Source: Lepisosteus oculatus (lineage: Eukaryota > Chordata > Actinopteri > Semionotiformes > Lepisosteidae). From it: 64,000 bases of DNA. A program made the translations under genes and the position numbers. Below the pieces are notes generated by a model. It worked only from the letters and a program-made list of their open reading frames with translations, was not told the DNA's origin and made no database searches. Below are positions 1 through 23,700 of this stretch, one piece after another (positions within the stretch are counted from its first letter, which is position 1; each line of letters opens with the position of its first letter). The stretch is taken from contig NC_090716.1 of the NCBI RefSeq assembly GCF_040954835.1, positions 12,647,275 through 12,711,274 on the forward strand, in the 5' to 3' direction.

Positions 1-275
1 ATTGACATGGTCTTCAGATTTAACTTTTAAACATTCTGGCCAGTCACACAAATAGAGTGGAGTGCACAAATATGGATGGAAGAAGTCATCACAACAATGA
101 TTGACAGTCTGGGAGAGTGAAAGACAGTGAACGAGTGAATGTTAATTAATATGGAATTCTGTGCTTTCCGGCTTTCAATATGGAAGCGTATAATATATGG
201 CCATGGTGTATTATTAATTATTTTATTTCCTTTGCTCTACATCCTTGAATCCGTTTTGGGGCTTCTCCACTGTAG
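1..275. other. intron of igsf22
   Basis: AT-rich sequence with no convincing exon, ending in a pyrimidine-containing acceptor. The exon with the first half of the Ig must lie further left. Confidence 0.6.
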
Positions 276-9615
<9,340 letters not shown>

Positions 9616-9689
9616 AGAGTTGAATGGCCGGAGGGCAAGGTGTAGCAGTCTCTCTTACAGCACTGACCCTCTTGACTGGTTATCTTCAA

Positions 9690-9695
9690 AATAAA
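9690..9695 (+). terminator. candidate igsf22 polyadenylation signal
   Basis: An exact AATAAA lies 75 nt after the igsf22 stop. It is the first such hexamer downstream, giving a very short 3' UTR if used. Confidence 0.45.
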
Positions 9696-12600
9696 TACTG
9701 GATATTGGTACGTTTAAAAAGCCAGAGTTGATGTCATTCTGTAGTGCTAACTCACTACATTTGGGATTGTTCTGTGTTTGACACTGCATAAACAGCTTGA
9801 GCTCTGCTGCTAGGTAGTAACTGTGTTTATGTTTTTTTTTAAAAAGGTAAAGCAAACATCCAAAATAATATATAGTGCATGGTTTCTGTACTGACATTTT
9901 TGACCAAAGTACATTTGCACTAAAATATGACATGTCTGTTTATTGCACAATTTAATCAGTCAGGCAGTATTTTGAGACATCACACTTTAAGCTGGGAAGA
10001 TATTGAACACATACATTTTACAGTCAAGAAGAAGAAGACCAAAAAAAGATTCTTATAAAATTGCAACAGTCATATCTGGAAGTGAAGCTTAACAAAATGG
10101 CACCTTCACAGTAAATTTGTTAAATATATTCAAGAATGAAATGTATTTCTAACATGGGTTTACACAATCCTTTTCATTCATCCTTTTCAATCATTTTATG
10201 CATATTAAAATAGGCAAAAAGATTATTGCTGATTTTATCATTTTTGATAACGTATTGTGGTAAACAATGCTTTTAAGTGTAAATCTTTAACCTATAATAT
10301 GTAACATTGTAAAAATCACACACAGGAGAAACAATGTGTAGAGAGTATACCATTTAATTATTTTTTATAAATCAGTAACACAAAACAATATTATTACAGA
10401 ACACAATGAACCAGATATAAAACACAGGACACAATACTTGCCAACAATTTTATTTTTCTATATAGACATGCTAATCAGTTTCCTTGACAAAGTCAGAAAA
10501 CCCTTGACAGATACAAGTGATTATGAGGTCTTAAGGTTTGTAGAACAACTCAAAAACAATAAATATAAAAATTCCAACTCTTTCAAGCTGCAAAATATCA
10601 TGTATCCCATAACAGTAATATTGAAAGAAACTAAAATGTCTAAAACTAGTGCTTACACTCTTTACTTACAGTACAAACTGCTGAACAGAAGATTTAGACG
10701 TTGTGCAATGTTCTGCCCTTTTCACTCAGATTTTTTCTTACTTTGAGCAGAAACACAGCGGTAATCTTCTACTGAAATTTTAGACATTTTTTAAAGACAG
10801 CAGTTAACCCTCTTTGTAGTTAAAAAAGCAGCCGTTCAGACTTATGGATTTGTAGAGACGAAGAATTGATACTAGTGACAAGGAACACCTTGACAATGAG
10901 TCAATTAGGAGTGACTGGCAAATTAACTATATATATATATTTGCTGGCCAAGTACAGTTTGTCTTGAGCTACAGTATTGTGGTCACATGTATGCTAGGAG
11001 TCAGGCTTGGTCCACTAGTACACTGGTGTGTGTCCCCACCCCCTTTAAATGGGAAACTAGGGATCAGTTCCCTGAGAGGCAGGTGAGTTGGGCTCAGGCT
11101 GTCCAGCCATGTTGTTTAAGCTAAAACGCTGGTTTAAAATAGATGTACCAAATGGCCACATTTTACTTGCTTCCTTTCTCGTGTTCTTAGTTGTCTCCTC
11201 ACACAAACTAAAATTAACAATGAAGCTGTTATTTATTGTAACTAGACAAACTTAATTTCTTAATTGGTAATGCTCATAACATACAGTATATATATGGAAT
11301 CCATCTCCTCCTTGCATCTAAAATGTCTAAGACTGTCACAGCAGTAGGAGATGATATGCAACAAGAACACATTATGCAGTATACTGTGTTCTGCCAAAAC
11401 TGTTCATGAAAAGGAAGTTAGAAAAAGGATAGCCAATACCAGATTGATCAAAAAACAACGTTTAAAAAATAATAAACATATTTAAACAATGTTATTATCA
11501 CCTTTTGTCAACAAATATGACAAAACAATTCTTGAATGTCGGCTGCTGTGGATTAAAGGTCAGTGTTCTTGCATAAACAAGCCCAGCATTCTCAAAGTAT
11601 TTCCAGATTTTTTTTAAAACACAGCAGTTTCACTTCACCCCCCTGGTGCACATGCTGTTGCACAATTCTTCTAATTCACTGGGAACACTGTTTCACTGTA
11701 CATGTGTCATAGTTTTAGCAACATGGATTTCTTTTCCAGGCCTCAAACTGTAGAGGACAGATGCCAAATGTTCAGTAGTTAAGAGCTGATTTTAAAACAC
11801 ATTATGAATTAACAGAAAGTTACAGTTAACAGTTAACAGTTAACAGTTGTACATACGTGCATGTGCATAATAATTTTTTTTATGGCCTGATACTACACTT
11901 GCAATAAAACATTTTAAAGACAATCTGAAATCAACAGTACATCTGCTCTATGGTGAAAGCGGTTGTCAGTTCTTCAGACATGACGGAACCAATTTAATAG
12001 AGGTACCCATATTCTTTTATTCCTGTCTCCTCTCCCTCTCTCTTGTTTTTAGAAATCTGGTAGCCACTGCATTGTTATTAATAAGCACCCTTTCTCTTTT
12101 GAGAATCTTTAATTCAAAACCTTGCTCCTCTCATGCACCAGCTGAAAAGAAACGTGTTGAATGGACAGTATACTGTTTCATAGCTGCTTTTCCAGCTCTA
12201 AACACACAGGAACAATTGATGAGGGTGTTAAACCATATTCCTATGTGACTACACAAGTTTAGTTTAAATTTGGAGTACCTGCTTGTCAGCTGTCAAAGTT
12301 GTCAAAAGTTGGAGGCAATAATTATATAAACCCCAGAGAGGTCCATATTCTAAGCCTGATGCTTGTTTGGAAGTTAAGAAGGATGTGCTTATTAACACAT
12401 TCATTCCACAGCTTCAGAATTTGTTAATGATGAAAGTGTCCATTTTTGTTCAAGGGTTCATAAACCTGCCTTTTTACACTTTTGTCGTTGTGTTACTTAA
12501 TACATCTTACACAAAATACCTAGAAGGATTCACAGTTAGGTGTGATAAATAAAGGGCACAACATTTTATTTTTCTTAAAGGGAAATGTTATAATGCTTTG

Positions 12601-15600
12601 CTGTAAGAGTTTTGAAATATTAGTTTTAGACAACTTTGATCTACGCAGGAACCATTTAACTTTAAATTTTAAATTGCAAATAATGAGTTGTTTAAAATCA
12701 TGTTTTAATCAGTTTAGGGTGAAATGATGAGATAATTATATAATTTAAGCACAACACAACTTTTGTTTTTTAATTCAGGATTTCTTATAACCTTTGGATT
12801 TAATCAGGATTTGGGTGTGTTTATATGGTTAATTGGGTTCATCAGGTTTTGTTTTTCAGCTTGCCCCTTCACAAAGGTCTGATAGCATTGAAAGCCAAGT
12901 ACAAGTTACAGGCCGAGATCCCAAATATTGAACAATGGTTTGTAAAAGTGGTTGTATTCAATGAATTATGGCACATGTCCTCTCTGTAGACACACAATAC
13001 CTCTCCAGAATCTGTTCCCTTGGCCTTAATGACATGACCACATAAACCAAAACAATGAATAAAGGACACATTTCACATAACAAACAAAAACTTTGCAGAC
13101 ACTTAATGGTTGCATTGTACTTGCATTTATTTCATGTGTTTTTTTAATTCACATTCATTGAAGTTTTATTACAGTGAAATAACACCATGGTCCTTTTTTG
13201 TCGTATTTTTCTAAATTATTCTACTGAGACGGATACACACAAGCCAAACGTCCAGGATAACACGGTCAAAGGTAATGATTTATTCAAGCTATCACCCAGA
13301 AAAACATGACATTGTTCTGTTTCCTTATCTCCATCTTTCCAAACTGTAATACAGCAACAATCAACATGATTTTAGCACCACACTTTACTCTATAATAATT
13401 GAACTAAGAGGTGTATTTTGCTTCCTACTTCCTACATTTAATACCATATACTGTATAAAGATAGATCTGTATACTATCAATAAAGGTCAGCATATCAATC
13501 CCAGCCCTTCAACATCATTGCTAAAGGATCCCTCTCTGCATCTCTTTAGGAGAACCTCCTTCCCATGTTAATTCAATGAACAATCTACAGAATACTTCAA
13601 TACACAGAATTAATGATGCACATAATGGTACCCTCTCAAGATGGACAACATTAAAATCTACTTGGGTGATAACAACACCCCCTTTGTGATGACAACACCC
13701 CTTTATTGTACTAAACACATTTTTTTTTCTGAAAGGGAGCTTTTACTCACTTTAAACATTACTTCCAGCTCAGGAAGGTAGCCATGGATGTTACAGAGAA
13801 AAGCCACCTCAATCCACCTGCACTCTGGTTACTGTGGAATAAATGTTGAAGGGGTTAGACGTGTGTAAGGTGCCTGAGTAGTGAAGACATGTATTCACGT
13901 ACTCAGGTGAGGCTACCGTCAGCTTCCTCTCTTTCTCCAGGTGATTCCTTTTCACATTAGTACAGATATCTGTTTTCCACTTTTTAACCCACAGGGTTAA
14001 AGGAACTGCTGGATTTCACAGCAAATAACTTTCCCTGTTATAGTTTAAGTATAAAAACAACATTCATTTATAATTGCTGTATTCTCAAATCTCCACACTT
14101 AATAAGTACATGACAGATGTTGCAGTTCAGTTATATTATTATGTATCGACACACACCTGCTGAGTGGAAGCAATCAAACCTCAAACACTGGGGAGGAATG
14201 TTCCCTCAGCAAAACATTTCATGTGCTTGGCATTTCATTTCTCAGGGGAAACAAAAGATACGCAACTTATTTTAGAGTGCATAGTTTTCTTGAAGGCCTT
14301 AACATTTCCCTCTATTACCTTCCTTTGTTTTAAAGTCTTACTTACATCTCACTTTGCTAAATTGTTTGCAATGCCCACGTAAAATTTTCAGTGTTTAACA
14401 ATATATAGCTCTACCAATTAACAAAGAGATGTTTGCAGATTTCTAAATCAATGAAAATAGTGGAAAAATTAAAAGTAATAACATAAGACCTGAAAACAAA
14501 CTATCAAAGTGAGATGTATATAGAAGGGTGGATATCCAGGATGGATAGATAGCCATAAAACTTCTAATTAGTCCTATTTTTCTAGTTTTAGATGGTCCAA
14601 TGATTAATAATTTGAATTCATAGATGTTTACAGTACAGGATATCTAAGACTAAACAATAGCAATTTTATAATAAGCTTGTACGGGCTCATTAAATGTCTT
14701 ATAAGATAACGAACAGCCAGTGGTCTAAGAAATTTACACAATCCCAAAGGTTATGTACAGTTTATACTGTATAATAAGAGGTAAAACTTGGCCCTACTAT
14801 ACAAAACACACTTAACACAAGTAAGCCGATCAAAACAATATCTCCACTCCTCACATCTTTAGTTACACAAGATGAAGTGGTATTTAGCATCATTTTGCTT
14901 TTGTGAAAGCAGAGGAATAATAAAAACACACTTTTGCACAGAAATGCCATATTTTGATAGTTCTAGATTAGGAGTAATACAAAGATGGGGAGGAACACGT
15001 GAGGAAACCAAATGACAAAATAATTCAGTGAAATCCTGACAACAGATGAAGCAGCACTACTGGGTCAACCTGCGTATGGCAATAGTAACTGCAATATGAT
15101 GCAATTTCAAAGACTGTCAAGCAAAGCAGCCCTACTGGCTGCTACAGCTCCATCACATGACTTAGGTTCCCTTGAACCGAAGCCAGATCTCTCCTAAGGC
15201 CAGACACTTACACCAACATTAGCATGCAGTTACTGGCTACACTCCTTCGAGAAATGTTGGACTGAAAATGTGAGTCGGTGTGTGAAAAAAAAATGAAACA
15301 GTTTAATTTGGGCACCGATTCCAATTGCACATGTATAAAACTGACTTAGTATGACAGATGTTTGAGTGCTGCACCCTCACGGAAATACAGTATGCTGCCC
15401 CTTAAAACACACAGATACAATGGAAAAATACCTGAGCTCTCCCTATTTATTGTGACAACCCGTCTTTGTCAAGCCCTTGGCAAGGGAGTGACTTCATTCA
15501 CTTTTTATTCACCAAAGATTAAGTGTGTATTTCAGATGGAACTGAAAGAAAGGGGCAGGATGTAGGAATTTATAAATACCAAAAAACACCAAAGCACCAT

Positions 15601-18600
15601 GCAAATTGTTACAACCAGGGCCGAGACAATGAAATCCACATATGCCATTTTTCACAATGTGACAAGGAACCAAATTTCCAGTTGTAAAACTTAGAACTGC
15701 AAGACTCCTACCTTGCTATTAACACTGTACTGATTCAAACACACTTTTCCCATCCCACTTCATCACTGTAGAGACTGAATAAACCAACAGCTGATGGAGA
15801 ATATCACAGGAAACTGGATCCCCTAGCCTGCTGCACTGGCTCCGTGCTGTAGATTATCTACTGCAGGAACTTCACAAAGGCAAGTAAACAATGGAAACAC
15901 AGAGGTAGCTGGATTCCATCCCATCTCATTTCTCTCACAAAAGGAGCGCAGCCTGGCAGACCTTTTTAAGTACTAACACCAGCCCTAATGGGACGAAGGA
16001 TCCTGTTTTCTACCGCAGGGGAAACTGCAGTCAAGTGGCATTTGTATGTTACAATGCATTTACAGTAAGTACCCTATGTTACACAGACAGTACCTCAAGG
16101 GCTGCCCCATAGTTCTCCTGTAGATGGCAAAAAAGCCAAAATAAATGATTCTGCTAACAAGTGAAACACAAAGTAATACATTATTTCTTCTAGAAAAGCC
16201 CAGTTAGAAGATTATGCTAGAATGACATTTCATACTCAAAGAAAGTACACAAAGACCATTCTAGACCATTCTAGCATCATATATAGGAGAGGAGGTTAAA
16301 ATTTCAAATACTTATTTTTAACATTCTTCAAAACTTAAAGCTTGAAGTTTTTAAATAAAAAGAAGGTTGTTTCTATAGGTTTATCCTTTTAAGGGGATTT
16401 TCTACAAACATCTTTCAGCAAGTATGAATTTACTTTTATGGGTTATCACTTCCCACACACTGTCCTGCCAGAATACGAAGCACAGTCTTTGAAATGTAGA
16501 TGTGTCATTAGCTAAAGAAATGTTGAACATTAAAGTCAAAAGATGTGCATTTGTATGTGGTCCATTAAAAACATGTAATGCCACAACACCATAGAGTAGA
16601 GGAACAACATGTTTTTCAGTGATATTACTATAGCAGTACACAGTAATATAATAGGAATCCTGCTTTTATTTCTTTTCTTTTTTATTGTTATTGTATATAA
16701 AATTCGATAGCTCTAGGAATGACAAAGGTGCTGCCTGTGAAAAGAAGTATTGCTTTTCCTGCCTTTGTATTCCTAATTTTATTTTTATTGTTCGCACTGT
16801 TATCCTTTATTTTGCATTTACATAGCAAAGCAAGTGGTAACACTTTACAAGTTGTAAATGTCATTTAATAAATGCAAACCAATTAAATTATTAGAACTCA
16901 ATTAATAAATCACTTATATCCCAATAATTCCGTCATTAATCATTAGTAGAGGTTAGCTCCTACCAGGTTATTGACTCTACATTCCTGCCTTGTTTACGCA
17001 TAACAGGATATGAAGAATTTACAAATAGAACTCAATTTGACAATTGTAAACTCTGAGATCTAGTTACCAGAGCAGTAAGCTTGTATGTTCAACTCTGGGG
17101 AAAACTGAATTAGCAACTCCCTTTGAAACAAATGCATTTTAACATTATGCAGTAAATACATTTAGCATTCTATATACAGTATTTGAAAAGTACTTGCAAT
17201 TTTGTCACCTACACTATAACACATTGGGTTAAAATAATGAAATTCATATATTTATTTAAGTTCAGACCACAAATTAAGTTTCTCTTCATAGCATTCCCAC
17301 TTTTCAGTCAAAAATAATACATATGGGCACATACATTATATATCTAGATGTAAAAGAAACTATAAGGCGCATTACATCTATAAGCGCTGATAAAAGTAAA
17401 GATGTACTAAAATCTTATTTTACTATTTAAATATTTTACTGTAATACTGCTATATTTTAAGTTGTTTTAAGCCATTTCTTTTAAAAGTAACATAATTTTA
17501 CGAATGTGAGAGAGACGGCTTCTGTAAAAGACAAATCAAATAATATAATTTACAACATAGTGACAGGGCAGGGATATTCAATTGACATAATCCCACAGCT
17601 CCCCCAGCTGTAGTGAGCATACAGTAGTTATAGCACTGGCAGTGCCTAGAAGATGATGCATGCTCACTAAAGTCTTCTTCAGATAAAGAGTGCCCATAAG
17701 TACCATACCCAGTGTACGGAGCACAAAATCCGAAAATAATACTTATTTGTAAAATGTGTTGGTGACGGGTTCTGCTTTTAATCCATCCACTCTGCAAAAC
17801 CCTCCTGAGAGCTGATAGCTCTTCACGATTGTATTCATCTGTGCTTTGTAATACTCTATTGGCTACAAACTGGAAAGTTCAGGAGGGATAACAACGACAC
17901 GTCAATCTCACACAGATGCACCTCATTACGATCACCACCAACCTAGCAACACATACTGAACTCAATGCCTCCCTTCGCATTTGTCCCTTGGTTCACTCAG
18001 TCTGAATGGGGTTCGAGTCTCCTCATCCTGTGGCCAGGAGGTCACCCATTAACCAAGCAGGTTATCTCACCACTGTTTCTAAGCATTCACAATATTCAAC
18101 CCTTTGTCATTATTGTCCCTAGTGAATAGAGAGTTAATTTTCAAATAGATCTCGTCATCAGAAACAAGCAGCATTTTATTATGTTGCAAATGAAAAATAG
18201 AACAGCAATATGAAAATCAAAAAGGTTATTTGAACTGATTCATGCACACACTAACTACCAAAACCAGTGGTGAGAATCTACTGGAAAAGGGCAGTGATTT
18301 CCATATGTTGTGCCAGCAACAACTTTTCTAATTATTCTAGTACATTTCTTTCTCTTTGGTACAATTCCTACTTAACAATACTTATTTTAAATCTCACAAT
18401 TAGAACATCAAAAGTGACATAAAAGGACAATGGACGTTGCATTAAAAATGAGAAAATGAAAATCAGAATGTTAAATAATTTAGTATGTTAAAAATATATA
18501 CACTCCTCTTCTTCAGCAAGTGCCATTTGAGCTATAAAAACAAGTTTTAGTATGCACTTTTAAAATAAAAGTGGTACATCAGCAGTTTAAATGGTTGAAG

Positions 18601-20357
18601 CATTCATCTCCATTTTTGGTACATTCCCTCAGAGATTTGCTGGTTAAACTATTGATACAAGACTGGGAGTCTTGTTCATGCAAAGAGATGATATGGTCTC
18701 TTCATGCTCCCTGTGTACTTAATGGACAATTTAATCCACATTTGATCCCCTGTCATTTTAAGATCTGTTTGCTATGAACTCACATTCCTAGACAGTCATA
18801 TCCTGCTCAAGCCAGAGGATACCAATCCAAGACCAATCTTACTGCCATCAACGCAGACACTGTGGTGCAGTACTGCTCTGACTAATCTTTGCAATGCAAA
18901 GTCCCAGAAGGGCAGAATATTATGTCATTGCAGAAATATCATCTTTTTACCACACACATAAAAAAAAAGAAGTAAACATAAGAACCAAAAAGTTCTTGTT
19001 CAAACTTTGAAGGAGCGAACAGGTATGACATTACTGTCCACCAGGCAGTCGACGCTGGGTAAGAGGGCTTCCCAAGAACTGTCTACAAGTTGTGGGTTAA
19101 CATAATGAAGCAAGTGGATGAAAAAACATGCTGAATGGCCTTTACTTGTGTGAATCTCCTCCAGGAGACAACACTGTTCACGTAGTTGTGGGTTAAATTG
19201 TCTCAGCTTTACACTTCTCGGTATATACACTGCTTAATTTATATATTTTAAATATTTTTCTTTTACATTCTAAAAATATGCAATTGTAATTTTCTGACAT
19301 ATACTGTAATATGAAATCCAAAAATACTATATCTCTTCAGTCCAAGTTTCCTTGCTGCTGGAACATCTCAGTTCAGAGTCCAGTTCAGCTCGGCTTGCAG
19401 TACTAAAGGTACCTGCTGCTGTTTCTCACAATATGATAGGTAGCAGCTTTCATTTGAGTACAAAATTGAAATCCAATGGTCCAGACATTCAAGTCAATGA
19501 GAGGGAGCAACTGTGGGGGCTCTTTTTATATTCTATATTAGACAATATTCTAAAACGTCAGCCCTTAAACTCGCAGGAATTAATAGAACAAAATTCTTAG
19601 CCATACCGCAGACCTGTAAACCTCTTCACAAAATGGGGTAAAGATGTTTTCTTTTGCACCTCAAAACATTCTTAAAATAATGTGCATTCTTACCGCTGTA
19701 TGTAACTATTATAAGTCAGGAGAAAACCAGCTCCTGATCTTAATGGACCCTAATCTGAAACAAGTGCTTACTCCATTTTCCATTTTTCAAGACCTAAAAA
19801 CACTTCTGTCATGAGCGCCATCCCTCTGGACCAGGGGTGCAGAAATAAATATGATGCACAGTACGCAAAAAAAGGTGTTTTCAGTAGCACTACTCATACA
19901 GGGCAGTCTGGTTATGTTACTCATTGGACAGCCAAAACAAGAGAGCTGTCACCTAGGGTATAGGTCCAACACTAGAACGCTGCAAAACAGAGCTCAATAA
20001 CCAGTCTCCCACAGGTGGAGGGAAGGCAAAAAGGAATTAAGTAAGGGATGGCTCCCTTTTCAACAGTTGAATTTCCAGTTCTGACTAAATGCTGACTGGG
20101 TAGAGGCAGTAGTGAGTAGGGCATGGGGGTTGCTGAAAGATGGTGGGCTCAATCACTGTATGTGTTTTATATGACCAATCCATCAGCATACAAATTACAC
20201 CCCCAATCCCACCTGCTGCTAGGCCTGACAAGAGGAAGCCCAGCAGTATGTACGAGGACCAGTTTTGTCGGAGCTGCAACATCCATAAAATTCAGACTGG
20301 CAACTCCGGCCTGAGAGAAGGGGTCCCTGGCACCAATGCCCGTGCCCCCCAGCGGCA
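9696..20357. other. 10.7-kb non-coding interval between igsf22 and tmem86a (possible long tmem86a 3' UTR)
   Basis: No exon with coding character was found on either strand; open frames here are short and have no recognisable domain. The two genes converge on this interval, so its right part is probably tmem86a 3' UTR. It is AT-rich, with short (AT)n near 10,928, a heptamer repeat at 11,823 and low-complexity T/A runs. A GGTTCGAGTC B-box-like string lies at 18,010, and a GGTAACACTTTACAA string of a kind seen in fish repeats lies at 16,836. Confidence 0.6.
11823..11848. repeat. heptanucleotide tandem repeat (AGTTAAC)
   Basis: About 3.5 head-to-tail units of AGTTAAC. A small simple repeat in non-coding DNA. 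Confidence 0.85.
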
Positions 20358-20785
20358 TCACACTCTCTTCCTGGGGCGATCCTCATCCTGGCACTCTACA
20401 GCCGACAGGGCAATAAGCATCTGTGCAGCGTAGTAAGTGGCCATGATGATGGCGCGGGAGTGAGGCACCGGGAAGCAGAACTTATTGACGGCAATGGTGA
20501 GGTCTGATACCATGAAGAGGACGGCCCCGAGACAGGCGGAGAGCTTCGTCCAGGTCCAGAGGTCGTCGGACAGCTGCACCCCGGCGATGGCCCTCCAGCC
20601 CATGAAGCCAATGAGCCCGATGTAGACGGCTACCAAGTACGTGAAGGGCCCAGCCAGATAGGAATAGAGCAAGGCATAGCAGAGCCCAGACGCCGCTGCA
20701 ATGACCAGACCGGCCCACAGATTCAGGGGCTTCATGCCGAAGGCTGACGAATACAGAATATGAGTGATGGCAAACATCAGCAGCC
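20358..20785 (-). CDS. tmem86a: tmem86a last coding exon with stop
   Basis: Acceptor CTCGCAG on the minus strand; GLLMFAITH onwards, 142 residues to TGA. It holds the remaining membrane segments and the VSDLTIA motif, and ends in a basic tail (RPRKRV). Confidence 0.95.
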
Positions 20786-23700
20786 CTGCGAGAGATCAAG
20801 AAAGTTGTTATGAGAAGTTACACATTCCAGCACTTGTATGGAAGATGTACCCTCAGATTATGTCATTCGAAAGACCAAGCAAAAAATCAATAATAATGAG
20901 CTTTTAAAGCAAACACAACTGCCTTTCATGCAAGCCAGGCTGGGTGTTCCTCTGATCCTTGTGGCTCAAAATCAAACTTTTTTTATCACACAAGTTATCG
21001 ATATAACTACTTTGATTTTTCAGAAATGCCTACACATATTGTAAGCCTGTAGGAGCTCAGTGGGCGGTTGATTATGTATTAGAAAAAAAATGTGTCATCT
21101 CTGGAATAAGAACATTCTGAGTACTTATCTTGTGTAATACGCCCACAGTAGTTCTTAAAGTATATGGTGCCTGAGAATTCATCAATACAAAGTTGCACGG
21201 CTCACTGTTGTTCAGAAAAAGAATGAACAGCAGTGTGCATGCAACGCTCATGGTTCAGACAGCTGTCAAACCTCTGTCCATCTTGTTGAGAGACACAGGT
21301 GAACTTTTGACTCATTATTACGAAACACATTGTAAAGAATTCTGAAGTTCTTTGCATTGTAGAGATAGTCAGATTTTTGGCTTTTATTTTTGTTTCTGTC
21401 GTAAATTACACTAAAAAATAAAAACAACTACACAGCCTACATGCCAGGTCTGAGGAAGGTAGAAATGTTATAAGAAACAACATGGTTATCAGATACACTG
21501 TTATTAATGATACACTGTCCTTTTTGTGTAAATAAATATAAGAGTACACAGATAAAGTAACTATTTGTGCTGTCCTTGCAACACCAACTGCAGAAGTGCA
21601 AGACGAAAACCAAAAGAATGGATGTCAGCATTTTTTTTTAGTTTCGATAAAATATTTTTTTTTAAAATAAAGTTAAGGGAGTAACTTTAAAAGTCAGCAC
21701 CATTTTATATGTTTAAGCACAGTATGGGCATCATAGGAAATCTAGCTGAAACCTGTTCTTAATGTATATAATATAAAAGATCTCTAATGCAGTGCAAATT
21801 CAATATATTCAATATCATTTGAATAGATCAATGCCGTGCACTGCCTACACCTCAATTAACAATGGGATCCTACTCACCGTGACTGAAGTAGCCCTGCTCC
21901 TGCCAGATCAGGAAAGCATCTCCCAGAGATGAGAAGATTAGACCTGCCAGGATCCTTCGGGCACTGGAGTGGGCACCTAGGAAGCTGATTCCATGGGCCA
22001 GGAGAAAGACCCACAGGCAGAAGATGGGGAGACACTTGATGAGAGCACTGAACCAGGAAGGGCTGGAGGTAGGCAGCCAGAGGACAAAATACACACAGGT
22101 CGCCTTGAAGAAGGGCACCAGCTTGGGGCCTTCACTCTTCACCTGCAATTCACAGACAGATTATTCATGTGGGTCAACAGAATGCAAGCGAGTGAATGAA
22201 ATGTAAAGTAATTGCTACGCGAACACAACTCCCCTACAGACTGCATCACAACTTCAGTCTTTATACTTTACTGGGATAGCAAATTACTTTGCAATCATTT
22301 AGTTCACTTTAATAAACTTTGCTCATCTGGAACTGGATTATAGTTCAATGTTTACATCATTACTACAGAGGCACAGTTTCCAATGCACTGGGAATGTGAA
22401 ACATTATGTATTATTCATTTATTTATTGTTTAAAAGGGGAAAAGACAAGCTAGCCAATTTCGAACACCGTATAAAACCACAAAAGCAAACTGGGCCAGTC
22501 ATAAAACAAAATTTGAGATTACAGGACAATGTAATAAAAATTCGATTTTTAATTTACATGCACTTTTTAAGTACCTTATCCCTGCTCAAATAAGGAAATT
22601 ATGTTGCTGTGTATACTTTAATATCCGTACCCATGTTAAAACATACTAAACTACAGTGGGTCAGGGTTATAAGCTTGTATAACTGTTATTATATTTTTAA
22701 ACACATAAAAATGATTTGGATTTGTGAATGTGTGTCTAAACTACTAATTCATTGAAACAGTCTAAAATATCAACAGTTTATTTCTGCAGAAGACCAAAGT
22801 AATTAACTCTGTGCTCCTTGTCAACATCAGCTGTTAGCTGCTGCTACAGTCAGAGCCAATGAAGAGGTGACCTGCTTTACAGTACTTCTTTCAAGAGCCA
22901 AGTCATTATACCGTAAGTCATTTATTAACAAGATGAACTTTAAATTGCAGCCAATAGTGCAGGTGTTTCTAACCCAGGTGGAGAGCTGTTATCTGAAGCT
23001 TTTCTAGTTACTATGAAATCAAAACTTTCTACAGTTCTGAAATAATTTTATTTACAATCAGTGAAGACCAAGTGGTATATTTAATAGAATATTCTTAGTG
23101 AGAATACTCTTCTCTTACTGAGAATACTCTTAGTTTCGGGGACCACTGGCCTAATGTGGAAAAGAGATCACATTAAGGTCTGAATAGTTTGTGAGAAGCA
23201 CAAACGTCTCTGCATCTCTTTTAAATGATGTTTTCTACACCCAGAGAGGCAGTTTGGAGAAGTGGGTAGGGCTATTAACCCAGTAGGAGAAGGTCATAGC
23301 ATGAAGCCCCACATACAGCCAGTCTATAAGAAGACACCACCTCTGGTGAGGGAGTTAAGATGGATTGCATTAGTACCTCATCAGAAGGAAGTCTTTTGTG
23401 TTTACCTTACTATAAAAATCAGCACAGGCTCTAGCCCTTTTCACAACTACACAACCATATTTAACTCCACACAAAGGTGCAGAAGTGTTTCATGACACAT
23501 CTTACAATATTTCAGTATAAATGATCTTAAGAAAAATTAAGCTTGAGGCTTAAAAAGAAGCTTAGTATCTCAAAGTGCATATACAGTATACAGTAGGTGT
23601 ATAGTAGGACCCAGTGAACACTGCCGTTTATTATGTGATATGTTGTGCATATAGTGTATGTTGAGTGTCACACAGCTTCAGCTACCTTCCAGTGTGGAAG

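Noticed and set aside
17498-17797. Minus-strand open frame of about 99 codons, Cys/Ser rich
   Set aside because: No family is recognised, there is no splice context and it lies in AT-rich, exon-free DNA. Treated as chance.
17990-18080. Possible tRNA or tRNA-like gene (GGTTCGAGTC B-box-like string at 18,010)
   Set aside because: No matching A box, acceptor stem or cloverleaf could be built around it. At best an eroded repeat.
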